Source: Hyphomicrobiales bacterium (GTDB lineage Bacteria > Pseudomonadota > Alphaproteobacteria > Rhizobiales > MH13). Taken from it: a stretch of 64,000 bases of DNA. The notes under the pieces are model-generated. The model made no database searches. It worked only from the letters and a program-made list of their open reading frames with translations, and was not told where the DNA came from. Where the stretch lies: the NCBI GenBank assembly GCA_017642935.1, contig JAEPOK010000001.1:1471192-1535191 (forward strand). Reading direction: 5' to 3'. The stretch's first letter is position 1. Each line of letters starts with the position of its first letter. Below are positions 1 to 7,939 of this stretch, piece by piece. The position numbers were made by a program, and so were the translations under genes.

Positions 1-295
1 CAAACATGCGGCCCATGTCCGCGCCCTTGGCAAGCGTGTGCCCGTGCCCACGATGATGGGTGAGCAGGAAGTCCTCCGGTTCCAGAACAGCACATGCACC
101 GGCAGCAATAGCTTCTTGACCAACGCTGGAGTGCGCTGTGCCCTTGATGACGCCGTCAAGAAACAGCTCCTTGGCACGCACCTCAAACTGGCGGATGCGC
201 AGCATCAGGCGCAGAGCCACATACTGCTCTTCGAACGTCATGCGGTTGCTTGTCGTGTTGCCGGCAAGATCGGCGAGGATGGACACGTCAGCCAT
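1..295 (-). CDS. Thiamine-diphosphate-dependent dehydrogenase E1 alpha subunit (partial, 5' end of gene)
   Basis: Translating the minus strand from an ATG at 295 gives about 98 residues that run off the left edge. They contain the run RLMLRIRQFEVRAKELF, then GTAHSSVGQEAIAAGACAVL, then HHRGHGHTLAKG. This succession (R-x-F-E, H-x-S-x-GQEA, HRGHG) is typical of the alpha subunit of pyruvate, branched-chain and acetoin dehydrogenases, which decarboxylate a 2-oxo acid on thiamine diphosphate. The start codon overlaps the stop of the TRAP permease gene (ATGA), so the gene is the next cistron of the BKACE-TRAP operon. The E1 beta and E2 genes would be expected just outside the window. The substrate cannot be told from this fragment. 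Confidence 0.85.
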   Translation of the reverse strand, partial: MADVSILADLAGNTTSNRMTFEEQYVALRLMLRIRQFEVRAKELFLDGVIKGTAHSSVGQEAIAAGACAVLEPEDFLLTHHRGHGHTLAKGADMGRMF

Positions 296-1617
296 CAGCC
301 ACCCCCATAGACAAGACGTGGCAGCCAGAGCGAAAGGTCCGGCCAAACAAGCACGATGAGCAGCGCCAAAACCTGCAATCCGATAAAGGGCCACTGCGCA
401 GCAAAAATATCCTGCAAGGTAACGCCCTCGGGTGCTGCGCCCTTAAGGTAGAAGCAGGCTGGTCCAAAGGGCGGTGTGAGGTAGGCGATCTGCATGGAGA
501 GGTTGAAGACGATTCCAAACCAGAGCGGATCGTAGCCAAGCGTGCTCAGCACCGGCAGGAAGATCGGCATTGTGAGGAACAGGATGCCGATCCAGTCGAT
601 GAAAAACCCAAGCAGGACGAAGACCCCCACCATGACCGCCAGGATAATCGTGGGGTTCTCTGAAATGCCTGAGAGCATCTCGCTTGCGAAATCGATCCCG
701 CCCATCAGGTTGTAGACGCCGATGAGGGCATTGGTGCCAAAGACCAGCCAGAAGACCATGCCGCAAGTGCGCATCGCTTGGATGAAGACCTCTCGGATCA
801 TGTCCAGCGTCAGCGTCCCGCGTACCCATGCAGCTAAACCGGAACCAAACGCACCAAGCGCCGCGCTCTCGGTGATGGACGCAAGGCCAGCATAGATAGA
901 GACCAACACACCACCGGCCACCGCGACCGGCAGCGCAACACCCTTGAACAGGGCCAACTTCTCGCGGAGCGGCATGGCCTGTTCTTCAACGCTTAAAGCC
1001 GGGCCCATGGCCGGGTTTAGTCCACAGCGGATGAGCACATAGATCACATAGAAGCTGGCGAGCATCAGGCCGGGAAGCAGCGTTGCCAGAAACAACTGCG
1101 AGATGTTCACTTCAGCGGTGAGGCCGTAAAAGATCAGAATGATTGAAGGCGGGATCATCGTGCCGAGCGAGCCACCCGCCGTGACGATCCCAATGGCCAG
1201 CTTCTTGTCATAGCCAAGGCGCAGCATCTGGGGCAACGCGATAAGACCAAGCAGCACGATCTCGCCGCCAATGATGCCGGTCGTCGCGCCGAGGATGACG
1301 GCGACAAAGATTGTAACCACGCCGATACCACCACGCAGCGAACCCGCCCAGACGTGCAGCGCACGGTAGAGATCCCGCGCAACGCCGGACTTCTCCATGA
1401 AGCTCGCCATGATGACGAACATCGGCACGGCAATCAGAGCGAAGCTGTCGATGAAATCAACCGTACGGCTGCCCACAATGAACAACGAGTTGAGGCCGAA
1501 CTGCGTAACCGCCAGCACCACAGCGATGGAGCCGGAAACAAAGGCCAGAGGCACGCCCAGCATGAGCAGCGTCGCCATACTGGCCAAAATGAGAAGGGTG
1601 AGCGTCCCGATATCCAT
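295..1617 (-). CDS. dctM: TRAP transporter large permease (DctM family)
   Basis: The 440-residue protein is hydrophobic throughout, with about 12 predicted membrane segments. It has the family hallmarks near residues 20-35 (LGVPLAFVSGSIAV) and residues 150-165 (GSLGTMIPPSIILIFYG). DctM carries the translocation path of TRAP transporters, which use a sodium gradient to import organic acids delivered by a periplasmic binding protein. The start ATG overlaps the stop of the small-permease gene upstream, and the stop overlaps the E1 alpha start. Translational coupling across dctQ-dctM-E1alpha is therefore likely. The length is normal for the family. Confidence 0.93.
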   Translation of the reverse strand: MDIGTLTLLILASMATLLMLGVPLAFVSGSIAVVLAVTQFGLNSLFIVGSRTVDFIDSFALIAVPMFVIMASFMEKSGVARDLYRALHVWAGSLRGGIGVVTIFVAVILGATTGIIGGEIVLLGLIALPQMLRLGYDKKLAIGIVTAGGSLGTMIPPSIILIFYGLTAEVNISQLFLATLLPGLMLASFYVIYVLIRCGLNPAMGPALSVEEQAMPLREKLALFKGVALPVAVAGGVLVSIYAGLASITESAALGAFGSGLAAWVRGTLTLDMIREVFIQAMRTCGMVFWLVFGTNALIGVYNLMGGIDFASEMLSGISENPTIILAVMVGVFVLLGFFIDWIGILFLTMPIFLPVLSTLGYDPLWFGIVFNLSMQIAYLTPPFGPACFYLKGAAPEGVTLQDIFAAQWPFIGLQVLALLIVLVWPDLSLWLPRLVYGGG

Positions 1618-2114
1618 CAGGGGGCGCTCGAGCGGCGTTTCAGCGCCTCATTGACCAGAACAACGAGGAAGAGAACCGCGCCCACGAACAACATGCCCTT
1701 GAGAAACGCTGGGACAGGCGCGTTGAAGCTGCTGCCCGTGCGTTCCGGCGTCCATGTGCCATCCAACGCGAAGCGCCAGATGGCGCGGTCGGCCATGCGC
1801 CAGGAGGCGTAGGCAAGCCCGCTGAGATAGGAGAGCCCGGCAGCCACGCTGAGCCAGTGCGAGAGACGTTCGAGCGTTGGACGGTTTTCGACCAAGACCG
1901 AGATACGCATGTGCGTTCCCTCGGCCATGCAGTAGGCACCGCCGAAGATGAACGCAAAGCCGGCCAGCATAACGGAGACCTCGTGCGCCCACGCTGTGGG
2001 GGCGCCAAAGCCGTAGCGTGCGACGACTTCGTAAACCATCACCAGGATGATGGCTCCAAAGCACCACGACGCTGTGCGGCCAAGCCACTTGGCAAACTGG
2101 CTAAGAAACACCAT
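1617..2114 (-). CDS. dctQ: TRAP transporter small permease (DctQ family)
   Basis: A 165-residue protein with four predicted membrane helices (roughly residues 12-32, 45-65, 85-105 and 135-155). The motif YEVVARYGFGAPTAWAHEVSV after helix 1 fits DctQ proteins. It forms the membrane complex with the large permease encoded immediately downstream, whose start overlaps its stop by four bases. The gene follows the binding-protein gene with a 63-base gap that contains a hairpin (2133-2168). The substrate is probably the acid handled by the BKACE enzyme of the same operon, which is inference from position. Confidence 0.92.
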   Translation of the reverse strand: MVFLSQFAKWLGRTASWCFGAIILVMVYEVVARYGFGAPTAWAHEVSVMLAGFAFIFGGAYCMAEGTHMRISVLVENRPTLERLSHWLSVAAGLSYLSGLAYASWRMADRAIWRFALDGTWTPERTGSSFNAPVPAFLKGMLFVGAVLFLVVLVNEALKRRSSAP

Positions 2115-2132
2115 GAGGCGCTTTCCAATGAC

Positions 2133-2168
2133 GCGCCGGGTCGCCCGGGAGGCGAAGCGACCCCGCGC
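2133..2168 (-). other. Hairpin between binding-protein and permease genes
   Basis: Inverted repeat GGGTCGC (2138-2144) and GCGACCC (2157-2163), extended by GCGC on both outer sides across one C/C mismatch, with a 12-base loop. There is no T-tract. The position just after dctP and before dctQ fits a transcript-stabilising or attenuating stem-loop that keeps binding-protein mRNA more abundant than permease mRNA. Confidence 0.55.
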
Positions 2169-2177
2169 ACAGCACCA

Positions 2178-3182
2178 TCAGTTGAGGCCGAGCTCGCTCA
2201 AAAACGCTTGATGGCTGTAAACGATAGCCTGGGCGTTCGGGCTGCGGCTGCCCCAATCGGCCCACACTTCCTGTGTCAGCGCGCGGAAGATCGCCGCTTC
2301 TTCTTCGCCAAACTCAAGGAACGTTACATCAAGCTCGTTGGCTGCCTGTTCCTGCGCGGCTGCATCAGCGTCAGGCAACTCACTGCTCAGTCGCGCCGAC
2401 ATACTGTTGCAGGCATCTTCAAAGGCTTGCTGACTATCGGCAGAAAGACCGTTCCACTTCTGCAGCGACACGCTCATCTCGGTCACAGCCATAGAATGGC
2501 GTGCCAGAACAGAATATTTTGCCTGATTATGCATGCCCAGCGCCACGTTGAGCGCGACATTGGCAAGGTCCGTTGCATCAAGCACACCGGTTTCCATAGC
2601 CGTTACGCTTTCGCCAACGCCCATGGTGACCAGTGATGCACCAGCGCGGCTAAGAAGATCAGAGGCAAGACCGCCCGGCGCACGCATGGAAAGGCCCTCA
2701 AAGTCGGCCACCGTGTTGATGGGAACGGTGGAAGGAATTTGCTCGGAAGGCCAATAGATCGGGCAGATGAAGTAGAGGTCGTACTGCTCATATAGCGCGC
2801 GTGCCAGCTCCAGCCCGCCACCCTCAGTGAACCAGCGGTCTCGCGTTGCGCTATCAGGATAGGCACCAATCGTATCACCCAAAACACCCATCGCTGGGTC
2901 GCTCCCTGCGAAATAGCTGGGTGCGGTGTATTGGCCATCAAGAATGCCGTTCTGAATGGCTTCAATCGTTTCGGCAGCACCAACAACAGCTCCGCCCGGC
3001 AGGACCGTTATGTTGATCTCGCCGTCCGTCGTTTCGGCCAGTTCGGCGGCCATTTCTTCAAAGGCAACGGTCGTGGCCGCGGTTGCGCTCAAGAATGTTT
3101 GCATTTGGAAGTCTTCGGCAGCCACTGGCGCCCAGGCAATGGAAGCCAGCGCAGTGCCGGCGAGCATGGATTTCAAAGTCAT
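2178..3182 (-). CDS. dctP: TRAP transporter solute-binding protein (DctP family)
   Basis: A 334-residue periplasmic protein with a clear signal peptide (MTLKSMLAGTALASIAWAPVAA, cleavage near residue 22). The body has DctP features: an early segment TVLPGGAVVGAAETIEAIQNGILDG that ends the first domain, and FEGLSMRAPGGLASDLLSRAGAS, in which the RAPGG arginine is expected to bind the carboxylate of the ligand. It is the substrate receptor for the DctQM permease encoded next. It lies 37 bases downstream of the BKACE gene and is probably co-transcribed. The ligand is a carboxylate but is otherwise unknown; a beta-keto acid or its precursor is a reasonable guess. Confidence 0.92.
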   Translation of the reverse strand: MTLKSMLAGTALASIAWAPVAAEDFQMQTFLSATAATTVAFEEMAAELAETTDGEINITVLPGGAVVGAAETIEAIQNGILDGQYTAPSYFAGSDPAMGVLGDTIGAYPDSATRDRWFTEGGGLELARALYEQYDLYFICPIYWPSEQIPSTVPINTVADFEGLSMRAPGGLASDLLSRAGASLVTMGVGESVTAMETGVLDATDLANVALNVALGMHNQAKYSVLARHSMAVTEMSVSLQKWNGLSADSQQAFEDACNSMSARLSSELPDADAAAQEQAANELDVTFLEFGEEEAAIFRALTQEVWADWGSRSPNAQAIVYSHQAFLSELGLN

Positions 3183-3219
3183 GTGGTCGTCCTCCCTGAC
3201 GATGGTTGAGTGCTCACGG

Positions 3220-4119
3220 TTACGCCGCGATGCGTGGTGTTTTCATGTTGAGGATTTGTCGGGTCTCTTCGACGGTGGCCGGTTCGCGACCCAGTGCGCG
3301 CGCCTGGGCAACCACCTTGGCGATGACCTCGGCATTGGTCAGGTGTCGCTCACCATCCATGTAGTGATAGTCACCAAGCCCGATGGAGATATGGCCACCC
3401 TCGCGGATAACCTTGTCAGTCAGCGTGAACAAGTTGCCCTTGTAGGAAACCGCCGTCCAAACGCAGTCGAAGCCTTTCGGCAGGAATGCGGTGTGGGCGT
3501 CGAGGCCAGCCTCCGTGCCTGGATGCCCGGCAAAGATGATCTCATCGGTCATGCAAAAGCACACATAGGCTGGCGCTTCGAGCACACCCATTTTCAGGAA
3601 CTGTTCGATCTGCCGGGTGAAGCCCACATTCCAGCTGACAAGGTATGGTGTCAGGTTGTAGTGCCGAATTCGCTCGGCAAAATACATCAGCGTACTGGTT
3701 GAATTCTTATAGATGAGTTCGGTGGTGTCATATTTGCCTTCTTCGGGATTCCACCAGTCCACATTGACGCTGCCGACATCCATTGGCGCGAAGTCCGGCG
3801 CGGTGTCGGCCGACTTCATCATCTGCTCGATGGCAGCAAAACGCCCTTTGGCATCGGTGTCGTTGGCCACATAGCCAAGCGTGGGATGGATCAGGATGCC
3901 GGACTGGGCGCGGATACCGGCATTGGTCTCCAAATAGAAGTTAGGATCATGGTCGGGTGCTCCATCCGCCTTGCGACCGTGAAAGTGCACAATGGCCGCG
4001 CCCTCACCATAGCAAGCCTTTGCATCGGCAATGATTTCTTTGGGCAGGAAAGGCACATGCGGGTTTCCGCGACGTGTCGCAAGCTCGTTCACCCGCGCCT
4101 CAATGATGATCTTGCTCAC
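3220..4119 (-). CDS. Beta-keto acid cleavage enzyme (BKACE, Kce/DUF849 family)
   Basis: The 299-residue protein matches the BKACE family, whose founder is 3-keto-5-aminohexanoate cleavage enzyme. These metal enzymes convert a beta-keto acid plus acetyl-CoA into acetoacetate plus a new CoA thioester. Visible markers are the N-terminal EARVNELATRRGNPHVPFLP, the metal-binding HFHGRKADGAPDHDP near residues 45-60, and the C-terminal GGHISIGLGDYHY with TNAEVIAKVVAQARALGREPAT. The start codon is GTG, because CAC occupies 4117-4119 on the plus strand. It is the first gene of the leftward operon with TRAP genes and a 2-oxo acid dehydrogenase subunit. BKACE subfamilies differ in substrate and I cannot assign this one. 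Confidence 0.9.
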   Translation of the reverse strand: MSKIIIEARVNELATRRGNPHVPFLPKEIIADAKACYGEGAAIVHFHGRKADGAPDHDPNFYLETNAGIRAQSGILIHPTLGYVANDTDAKGRFAAIEQMMKSADTAPDFAPMDVGSVNVDWWNPEEGKYDTTELIYKNSTSTLMYFAERIRHYNLTPYLVSWNVGFTRQIEQFLKMGVLEAPAYVCFCMTDEIIFAGHPGTEAGLDAHTAFLPKGFDCVWTAVSYKGNLFTLTDKVIREGGHISIGLGDYHYMDGERHLTNAEVIAKVVAQARALGREPATVEETRQILNMKTPRIAA

Positions 4120-4198
4120 CGCCAGCTCCCATTCGTACGTGCCGCCTCTTTCGGGCTGCCTCGCCTAACGATGGCGCAACAGATCGCATAAATCTAGC

Positions 4199-4252
4199 CT
4201 TAGGATATATCTTTCTTGCAAAATGCGCGAGAACATATATCTTAGGATATAT
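4199..4252. promoter_or_regulatory. Repeated palindromic operator between the BKACE operon and the luxR-type gene
   Basis: The 12-mer CTTAGGATATAT occurs twice, at 4199-4210 and 4241-4252, with starts exactly 42 bases apart (four helical turns). The second copy is part of a perfect 18-base palindrome, ATATATC-TTAG-GATATAT, at 4235-4252, which overlaps the ATG of the regulator gene at 4251. This looks like a cooperative binding site for the PAS-LuxR protein itself, controlling both divergent transcripts. That reading is inference; an AT-rich core promoter is the alternative. Confidence 0.6.
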
Positions 4253-5126
4253 GAATTCGACGACAGAGTCCCTTGTCCAACCTAACATTGCCGATCTTCT
4301 CAGCGCTGCCGTCGCAGGTCACACCATGCAGCGTGTGCGAACGCCCGACGGCAAATACCGCTACAGTTATGTAAGCGATGGCATACGAGAGGGCCTTGGC
4401 CTGGACCCAGACATGCTGATGAACGCCCAGGCAGTGGATCACAGTTGGCTGCATCCCGAAGACCGCATGATCTTCATTGATGCGCTTGAAGCATCCGCTG
4501 CAGAACTGAGCCAGCTTGATGAGGAAGTTCGCGTGAAGGCGCCGGGCGGAGGCTACCGCTGGGTGCGCTCCATTGGCAGCCCTCGCAGGCTTGATGACGG
4601 GACAGTCATATGGGACGGCGTTGCGCTGGATGTCACAGATCGCCGCCAAGCTGTGGACGCCCTACAAAAGGCCTTATCGCAGGTGCGTGCGAGCGAGACG
4701 TCGGAAACGCGCTTTTCGCAAATAGCGGCACTCGATGTGTCGGAGAGGCTTCATGACCTTGAACGCGCGATAAAAGCGCTGCCCTCATCTTTGAGTGCAG
4801 CGGTTGAACTAAACGCCCGTTTTGACGATTTCAAACGTTCCCTGTCGGCCGCACGAGACCTCGTTGAAAAAGAAGAGCCTGCGGCACGACATGTGCCCGC
4901 CGGCGACCAGCCTGGTCACAATGAAAGGTTTAGGCTGAAACAACTAACGGCCAAACAACGGCAGGTCTTGGCCGTCATGAGCGAAGGATACTCCAACCAA
5001 CAGATCGCCGGGGAGCTGGGGATTACGATCGGAACTGTAAAGCTTCACATTTCAGCGATACTGAAGCGATTGGCAGCACGAAATCGCACGCATGCAGCCC
5101 AGATGTGGAACGGATCTCTGCGGTGA
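4251..5126 (+). CDS. PAS-domain LuxR-family transcriptional regulator
   Basis: A 291-residue protein. Residues 25-130 form a PAS fold (GKYRYSYVSDGIREGLGLDPDML, then GGYRWVRSIGSPRRLDDGTVIWDGVALDVTDR, a PAC-like end), followed by a helical linker. A LuxR helix-turn-helix lies at about 230-285 (LTAKQRQVLAVMSEGYSNQQIAGELGITIGTVKLHISAIL). The PAS domain probably senses a small metabolite. It is divergent from the BKACE/TRAP operon and so is the obvious candidate regulator. The ATG at 4251 sits inside the palindromic repeat with only TAGGA as a ribosome site. An internal ATG at 4326 is possible but would start almost at the PAS domain. Confidence 0.85.
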   Translation: MNSTTESLVQPNIADLLSAAVAGHTMQRVRTPDGKYRYSYVSDGIREGLGLDPDMLMNAQAVDHSWLHPEDRMIFIDALEASAAELSQLDEEVRVKAPGGGYRWVRSIGSPRRLDDGTVIWDGVALDVTDRRQAVDALQKALSQVRASETSETRFSQIAALDVSERLHDLERAIKALPSSLSAAVELNARFDDFKRSLSAARDLVEKEEPAARHVPAGDQPGHNERFRLKQLTAKQRQVLAVMSEGYSNQQIAGELGITIGTVKLHISAILKRLAARNRTHAAQMWNGSLR

Positions 5127-5664
5127 GAAAGTGTTGTTCGCCGTCACGGTGGAAGAGTTCAATTAGCTCGGTTAGTCGATTGAGGTCTGAAACTTCGATC
5201 ACTAGCCCAAGTGGCAAGCCATTGCCCCCAATGAGCGGTCGTGTGTGAATCCCGATTTCGCAAGGACTTAAGCGAGCAGTTGGCTTGTGACCGCCTCATC
5301 GCTAGGAGCGGACATTCGCATTGATCGCAAAAGAAAGCCGACGTTGCCTCGGAAAGCGATGGACCGACGGGGCTGATGGAACAGACAACAATTTTCAACA
5401 TTGCCTGATAGGTGGTTGTGATCAGACGACGGCGGAGTTAGCGCGAGCAGGCAACACAGACTGTAGCGTTTTGCCGCTACCAATGAAGTTTCACCATTTG
5501 GATGTTTTGTCTGTTGAGCATCCGGGCGTCCTGGTTCGCCAGCCTTTTGGCGAGCGGAAAACCGCCCCAGGCAGCTAGAAAACAATCGCCCCGCCAATCG
5601 CTATGCTAAGCGTGCTTTTTTCCGCGTGTTTCTTGCGGATGATTCCAGCAAGGACACAGGCCCT
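5127..5664. other. Gene-poor 538-base spacer with degenerate repeat-like sequence
   Basis: No open frame here has convincing protein features. The stretch around 5225-5345 contains GAGCGGACATTCGC and several related CGCTxxT/AGCGGxC segments on both strands. These resemble the short GCGGACATT-type intergenic repeats common in alphaproteobacterial genomes, in decayed form. No terminator or RNA gene is recognisable. The resemblance comes from memory of such repeats and was not aligned. Confidence 0.3.
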
Positions 5665-6588
5665 ATGAAAATCGTGACGCGGGAAACGGTTGCCGACAAA
5701 CTGCGCTGGGCGGACATTATCGACGCGCTCTTCGAAGGCCACCAAAAGCGACAGGCGGAAATCGGTGATCAGCTTCTGTCGCGTGGCCCGGACGCTTTGC
5801 TTAGCCGTGCCGCTTGGATCGACGGTCTTGGGTTCGGCGTCAAATCCGTATCAGTGATGGCCAACAACGTGGCGGCTGGCTTGCCGACCGTGCAAGGTGG
5901 CATGTTGGTCTTTGATGATACCACTGGCGCGCTTGAGGCCATTCTCGACAGCGACTTGGTGACCGAATGGAAGACAGCAGGCGACTCGGCGCTCGGCGCC
6001 AAGCTTCTCGCGCGGCGCGACAGCGCGTCTTACCTCATTCTAGGCGCGGGTGTCGTTGCCGAGAGTCTGGCTCACGCTTTTTCACAGACTTTCCCAAGCC
6101 TTCGCCGCATCGAAATCTGGAACCGAACGCCGGGAAAAGCCAAAAGTCTCGCAGAGAAACTGGCCAAGGACGGATTGCCCGTGTCCGCCGTTACGGACCT
6201 ACCGGCCGCATGCACGCGCGCCAACATCATCTCGACCGCCACCATGGCAAAGGAACCGATTTTGCTGGGCGAGTGGGTCGGCGATGGCACGCATGTCGAT
6301 CTTATCGGCGCGTTCAAAAAGGACATGCGCGAGGCCGACAATGAGTTGCTGCAAAAGGGTCGCCTCTTCGTCGATAGTTTTGAGACCACGCTCGATCATA
6401 TCGGTGAATTGATGATCCCGCTGGCTGAGGGTGCCATCGCGCGAGACGCCGTCTTGGCGGACCTATATGGACTGGTTGCTGGTAGCTTTGGGCGAGACAC
6501 GGAAGACGAAATCACGGTCTTCAAAAATGGTGGCGGAGCCCATCTGGACTTGATGACCGCCAAGCGGATCTTGCAGTCCGCCGATTAA
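5665..6588 (+). CDS. Ornithine cyclodeaminase / mu-crystallin family protein
   Basis: About 307 residues from the ATG at 5665, which has AAGGA ten bases upstream; an in-frame upstream start at 5626 would add 13 unconvincing residues. The Rossmann motif LGAGVVAESLAHAF lies near residues 130-145. The early segment FGVKSVSVMANNVAAGLPTVQGGMLVFDDTTG matches the substrate/NAD(P) domain of the family, as does the C-terminal GDGTHVDLIGAFKKDMREAD. Members reduce imines or deaminate amino acids (ornithine to proline, alanine dehydrogenase, ketimine reductase). The exact substrate is not predictable. It converges with the DAO-family oxidase gene, suggesting shared amino acid metabolism. Confidence 0.88.
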   Translation: MKIVTRETVADKLRWADIIDALFEGHQKRQAEIGDQLLSRGPDALLSRAAWIDGLGFGVKSVSVMANNVAAGLPTVQGGMLVFDDTTGALEAILDSDLVTEWKTAGDSALGAKLLARRDSASYLILGAGVVAESLAHAFSQTFPSLRRIEIWNRTPGKAKSLAEKLAKDGLPVSAVTDLPAACTRANIISTATMAKEPILLGEWVGDGTHVDLIGAFKKDMREADNELLQKGRLFVDSFETTLDHIGELMIPLAEGAIARDAVLADLYGLVAGSFGRDTEDEITVFKNGGGAHLDLMTAKRILQSAD

Positions 6589-6672
6589 ACGGCCTTCGGC
6601 AATGTGTATGAGCAGCTGTATCGGCGAGGAAGGGCAACAGAAGCTTGCCCACAGATGCAGGCTAGCCGCTGT

Positions 6673-7797
6673 TCAGGTAAGCCGCTTGGGGGAGAGGTCA
6701 TTGGCATTGAGGCCAGAGATCGATCGGCCAGGCGACGACTGCCCTGATATACATAGCTGAGCGGTAAGTTGCGCGAGGGCTGGTGCCATCATGATGCCGT
6801 AGCCGCCCTGTCCGGCGAGCCAGAAGAAGCCGTCTAATTTCTGGTCGAAACCAACCACTGGCGCCTCATCGGCAACGAAATTGCGCAAGCCAGCCCAACT
6901 GTGGGGAATACGTTTCACTGGGATCAGCGTTTCGCGCTGCAACCAGTCAGCCAGAATAGCAATGTCCATTTCATCGGGCTGCACATCTTGCGGTTCGGTC
7001 GGCGTCGCATCCCCTGGTGAGGCCATCAGCTTGCCAGCGTCGGGCTTCAGGTAGATGTCCGAGCCGGCAAAATCGACCGCAGGTAATGCGGGAATATCGG
7101 TGCCATCGGGCGCGTCGATGATGATCGCCGTGCGTCGCTTGGCAACCAATCCTATCGGGATGGCGCCGGCCAACCGGCCGATCTGGTCCGCCCAAGCTCC
7201 AGCGGCGTTGATAACGGACTTGGCCTGAAAACTCTCCGTCGCTGTTATGACGGTCCAACTGTCGGCAGTGCGATCAGAAGCGCCGACACGCTGCCCTGTC
7301 ATGACCACACCACCGCGCGCTCTTAGCCCTTTCAGATAGCCTTGATGCAGTCCGGCGACATCAATGTCTGTCACATTGGCCTCAAATACCGCATCAGCAA
7401 CTCGCTCCGGTCGCAGGAAGGGGACACGTTCAAGAACGTCTTGGACGCTCACACGCACCACCTCTTCGCCAGGCTCGGAGGCTGCCAGCAGGGGCTGCAA
7501 GGCTTGCTCATCGCCGGGCGCAGCAACCGTCAGAGAGCCTCGGGGCGTCAGCAGAGGCGCGTCACAGAAGCCATCTGGCGGGTCCTTGAAGAACGGTGCG
7601 CTGGCTGCATTGATTCGGCGCACCACCGGTCCACCATAGTTGCGCGTGAACAACGCCGCCGATCGTCCCGTGCTGTGATAACCGGCGCTCTTCTCGGCCT
7701 CCAGCAGCAACACACTGCCATGCGACGCCAGTTCGTAGGCGGCTGATGCACCGGAAATGCCGCCCCCGATCACGAGGAAATCATAGATCACTGGCAC
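6673..7797 (-). CDS. FAD-dependent oxidoreductase, DAO (glycine/D-amino acid oxidase) family
   Basis: 374 residues beginning with a GTG codon. The N-terminal dinucleotide site FLVIGGGISGASAAYELASHG (residues 6-26) is followed by LLLEAEKSAGYHSTGRSAALF, typical of DAO-fold enzymes. SVINAAGAWADQIGRLAG near residue 195 and the C-terminal GFFWLAGQGGYGIMMAPALAQL are the conserved FAD-binding ends. It should oxidise the carbon-nitrogen bond of an amino acid or secondary amine, giving an imine or keto acid plus ammonia. No membrane anchor is visible. It diverges from the rpiR-type gene across a palindromic site, which suggests control by that regulator. Confidence 0.88.
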   Translation of the reverse strand: MPVIYDFLVIGGGISGASAAYELASHGSVLLLEAEKSAGYHSTGRSAALFTRNYGGPVVRRINAASAPFFKDPPDGFCDAPLLTPRGSLTVAAPGDEQALQPLLAASEPGEEVVRVSVQDVLERVPFLRPERVADAVFEANVTDIDVAGLHQGYLKGLRARGGVVMTGQRVGASDRTADSWTVITATESFQAKSVINAAGAWADQIGRLAGAIPIGLVAKRRTAIIIDAPDGTDIPALPAVDFAGSDIYLKPDAGKLMASPGDATPTEPQDVQPDEMDIAILADWLQRETLIPVKRIPHSWAGLRNFVADEAPVVGFDQKLDGFFWLAGQGGYGIMMAPALAQLTAQLCISGQSSPGRSISGLNANDLSPKRLT

Positions 7798-7879
7798 GGC
7801 CTTTTTGGTAGGCGCGACCCCGGCATGGAGCAGGCCGGTTCAGTGAAGCGCCTAAAATTCCATCAATGCAAGAAAAATA

Positions 7880-7904
7880 AAAACTTTGACATGTTGAAAG
7901 TTTT
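7880..7904. promoter_or_regulatory. Palindromic operator for the RpiR-family regulator
   Basis: Inverted repeat AAAACTTT (7880-7887) and AAAGTTTT (7897-7904) around a 9-base spacer, in an AT-rich island between the divergent oxidase and rpiR-type genes. Short AT-rich palindromes of this layout are usual for RpiR/MurR proteins. It lies 36 bases before the regulator start and about 80 before the oxidase start, so it could control both. Confidence 0.6.
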
Positions 7905-7939
7905 ATTTCACCGTAAGGGCAACTGACGAGGTTCCTCTC

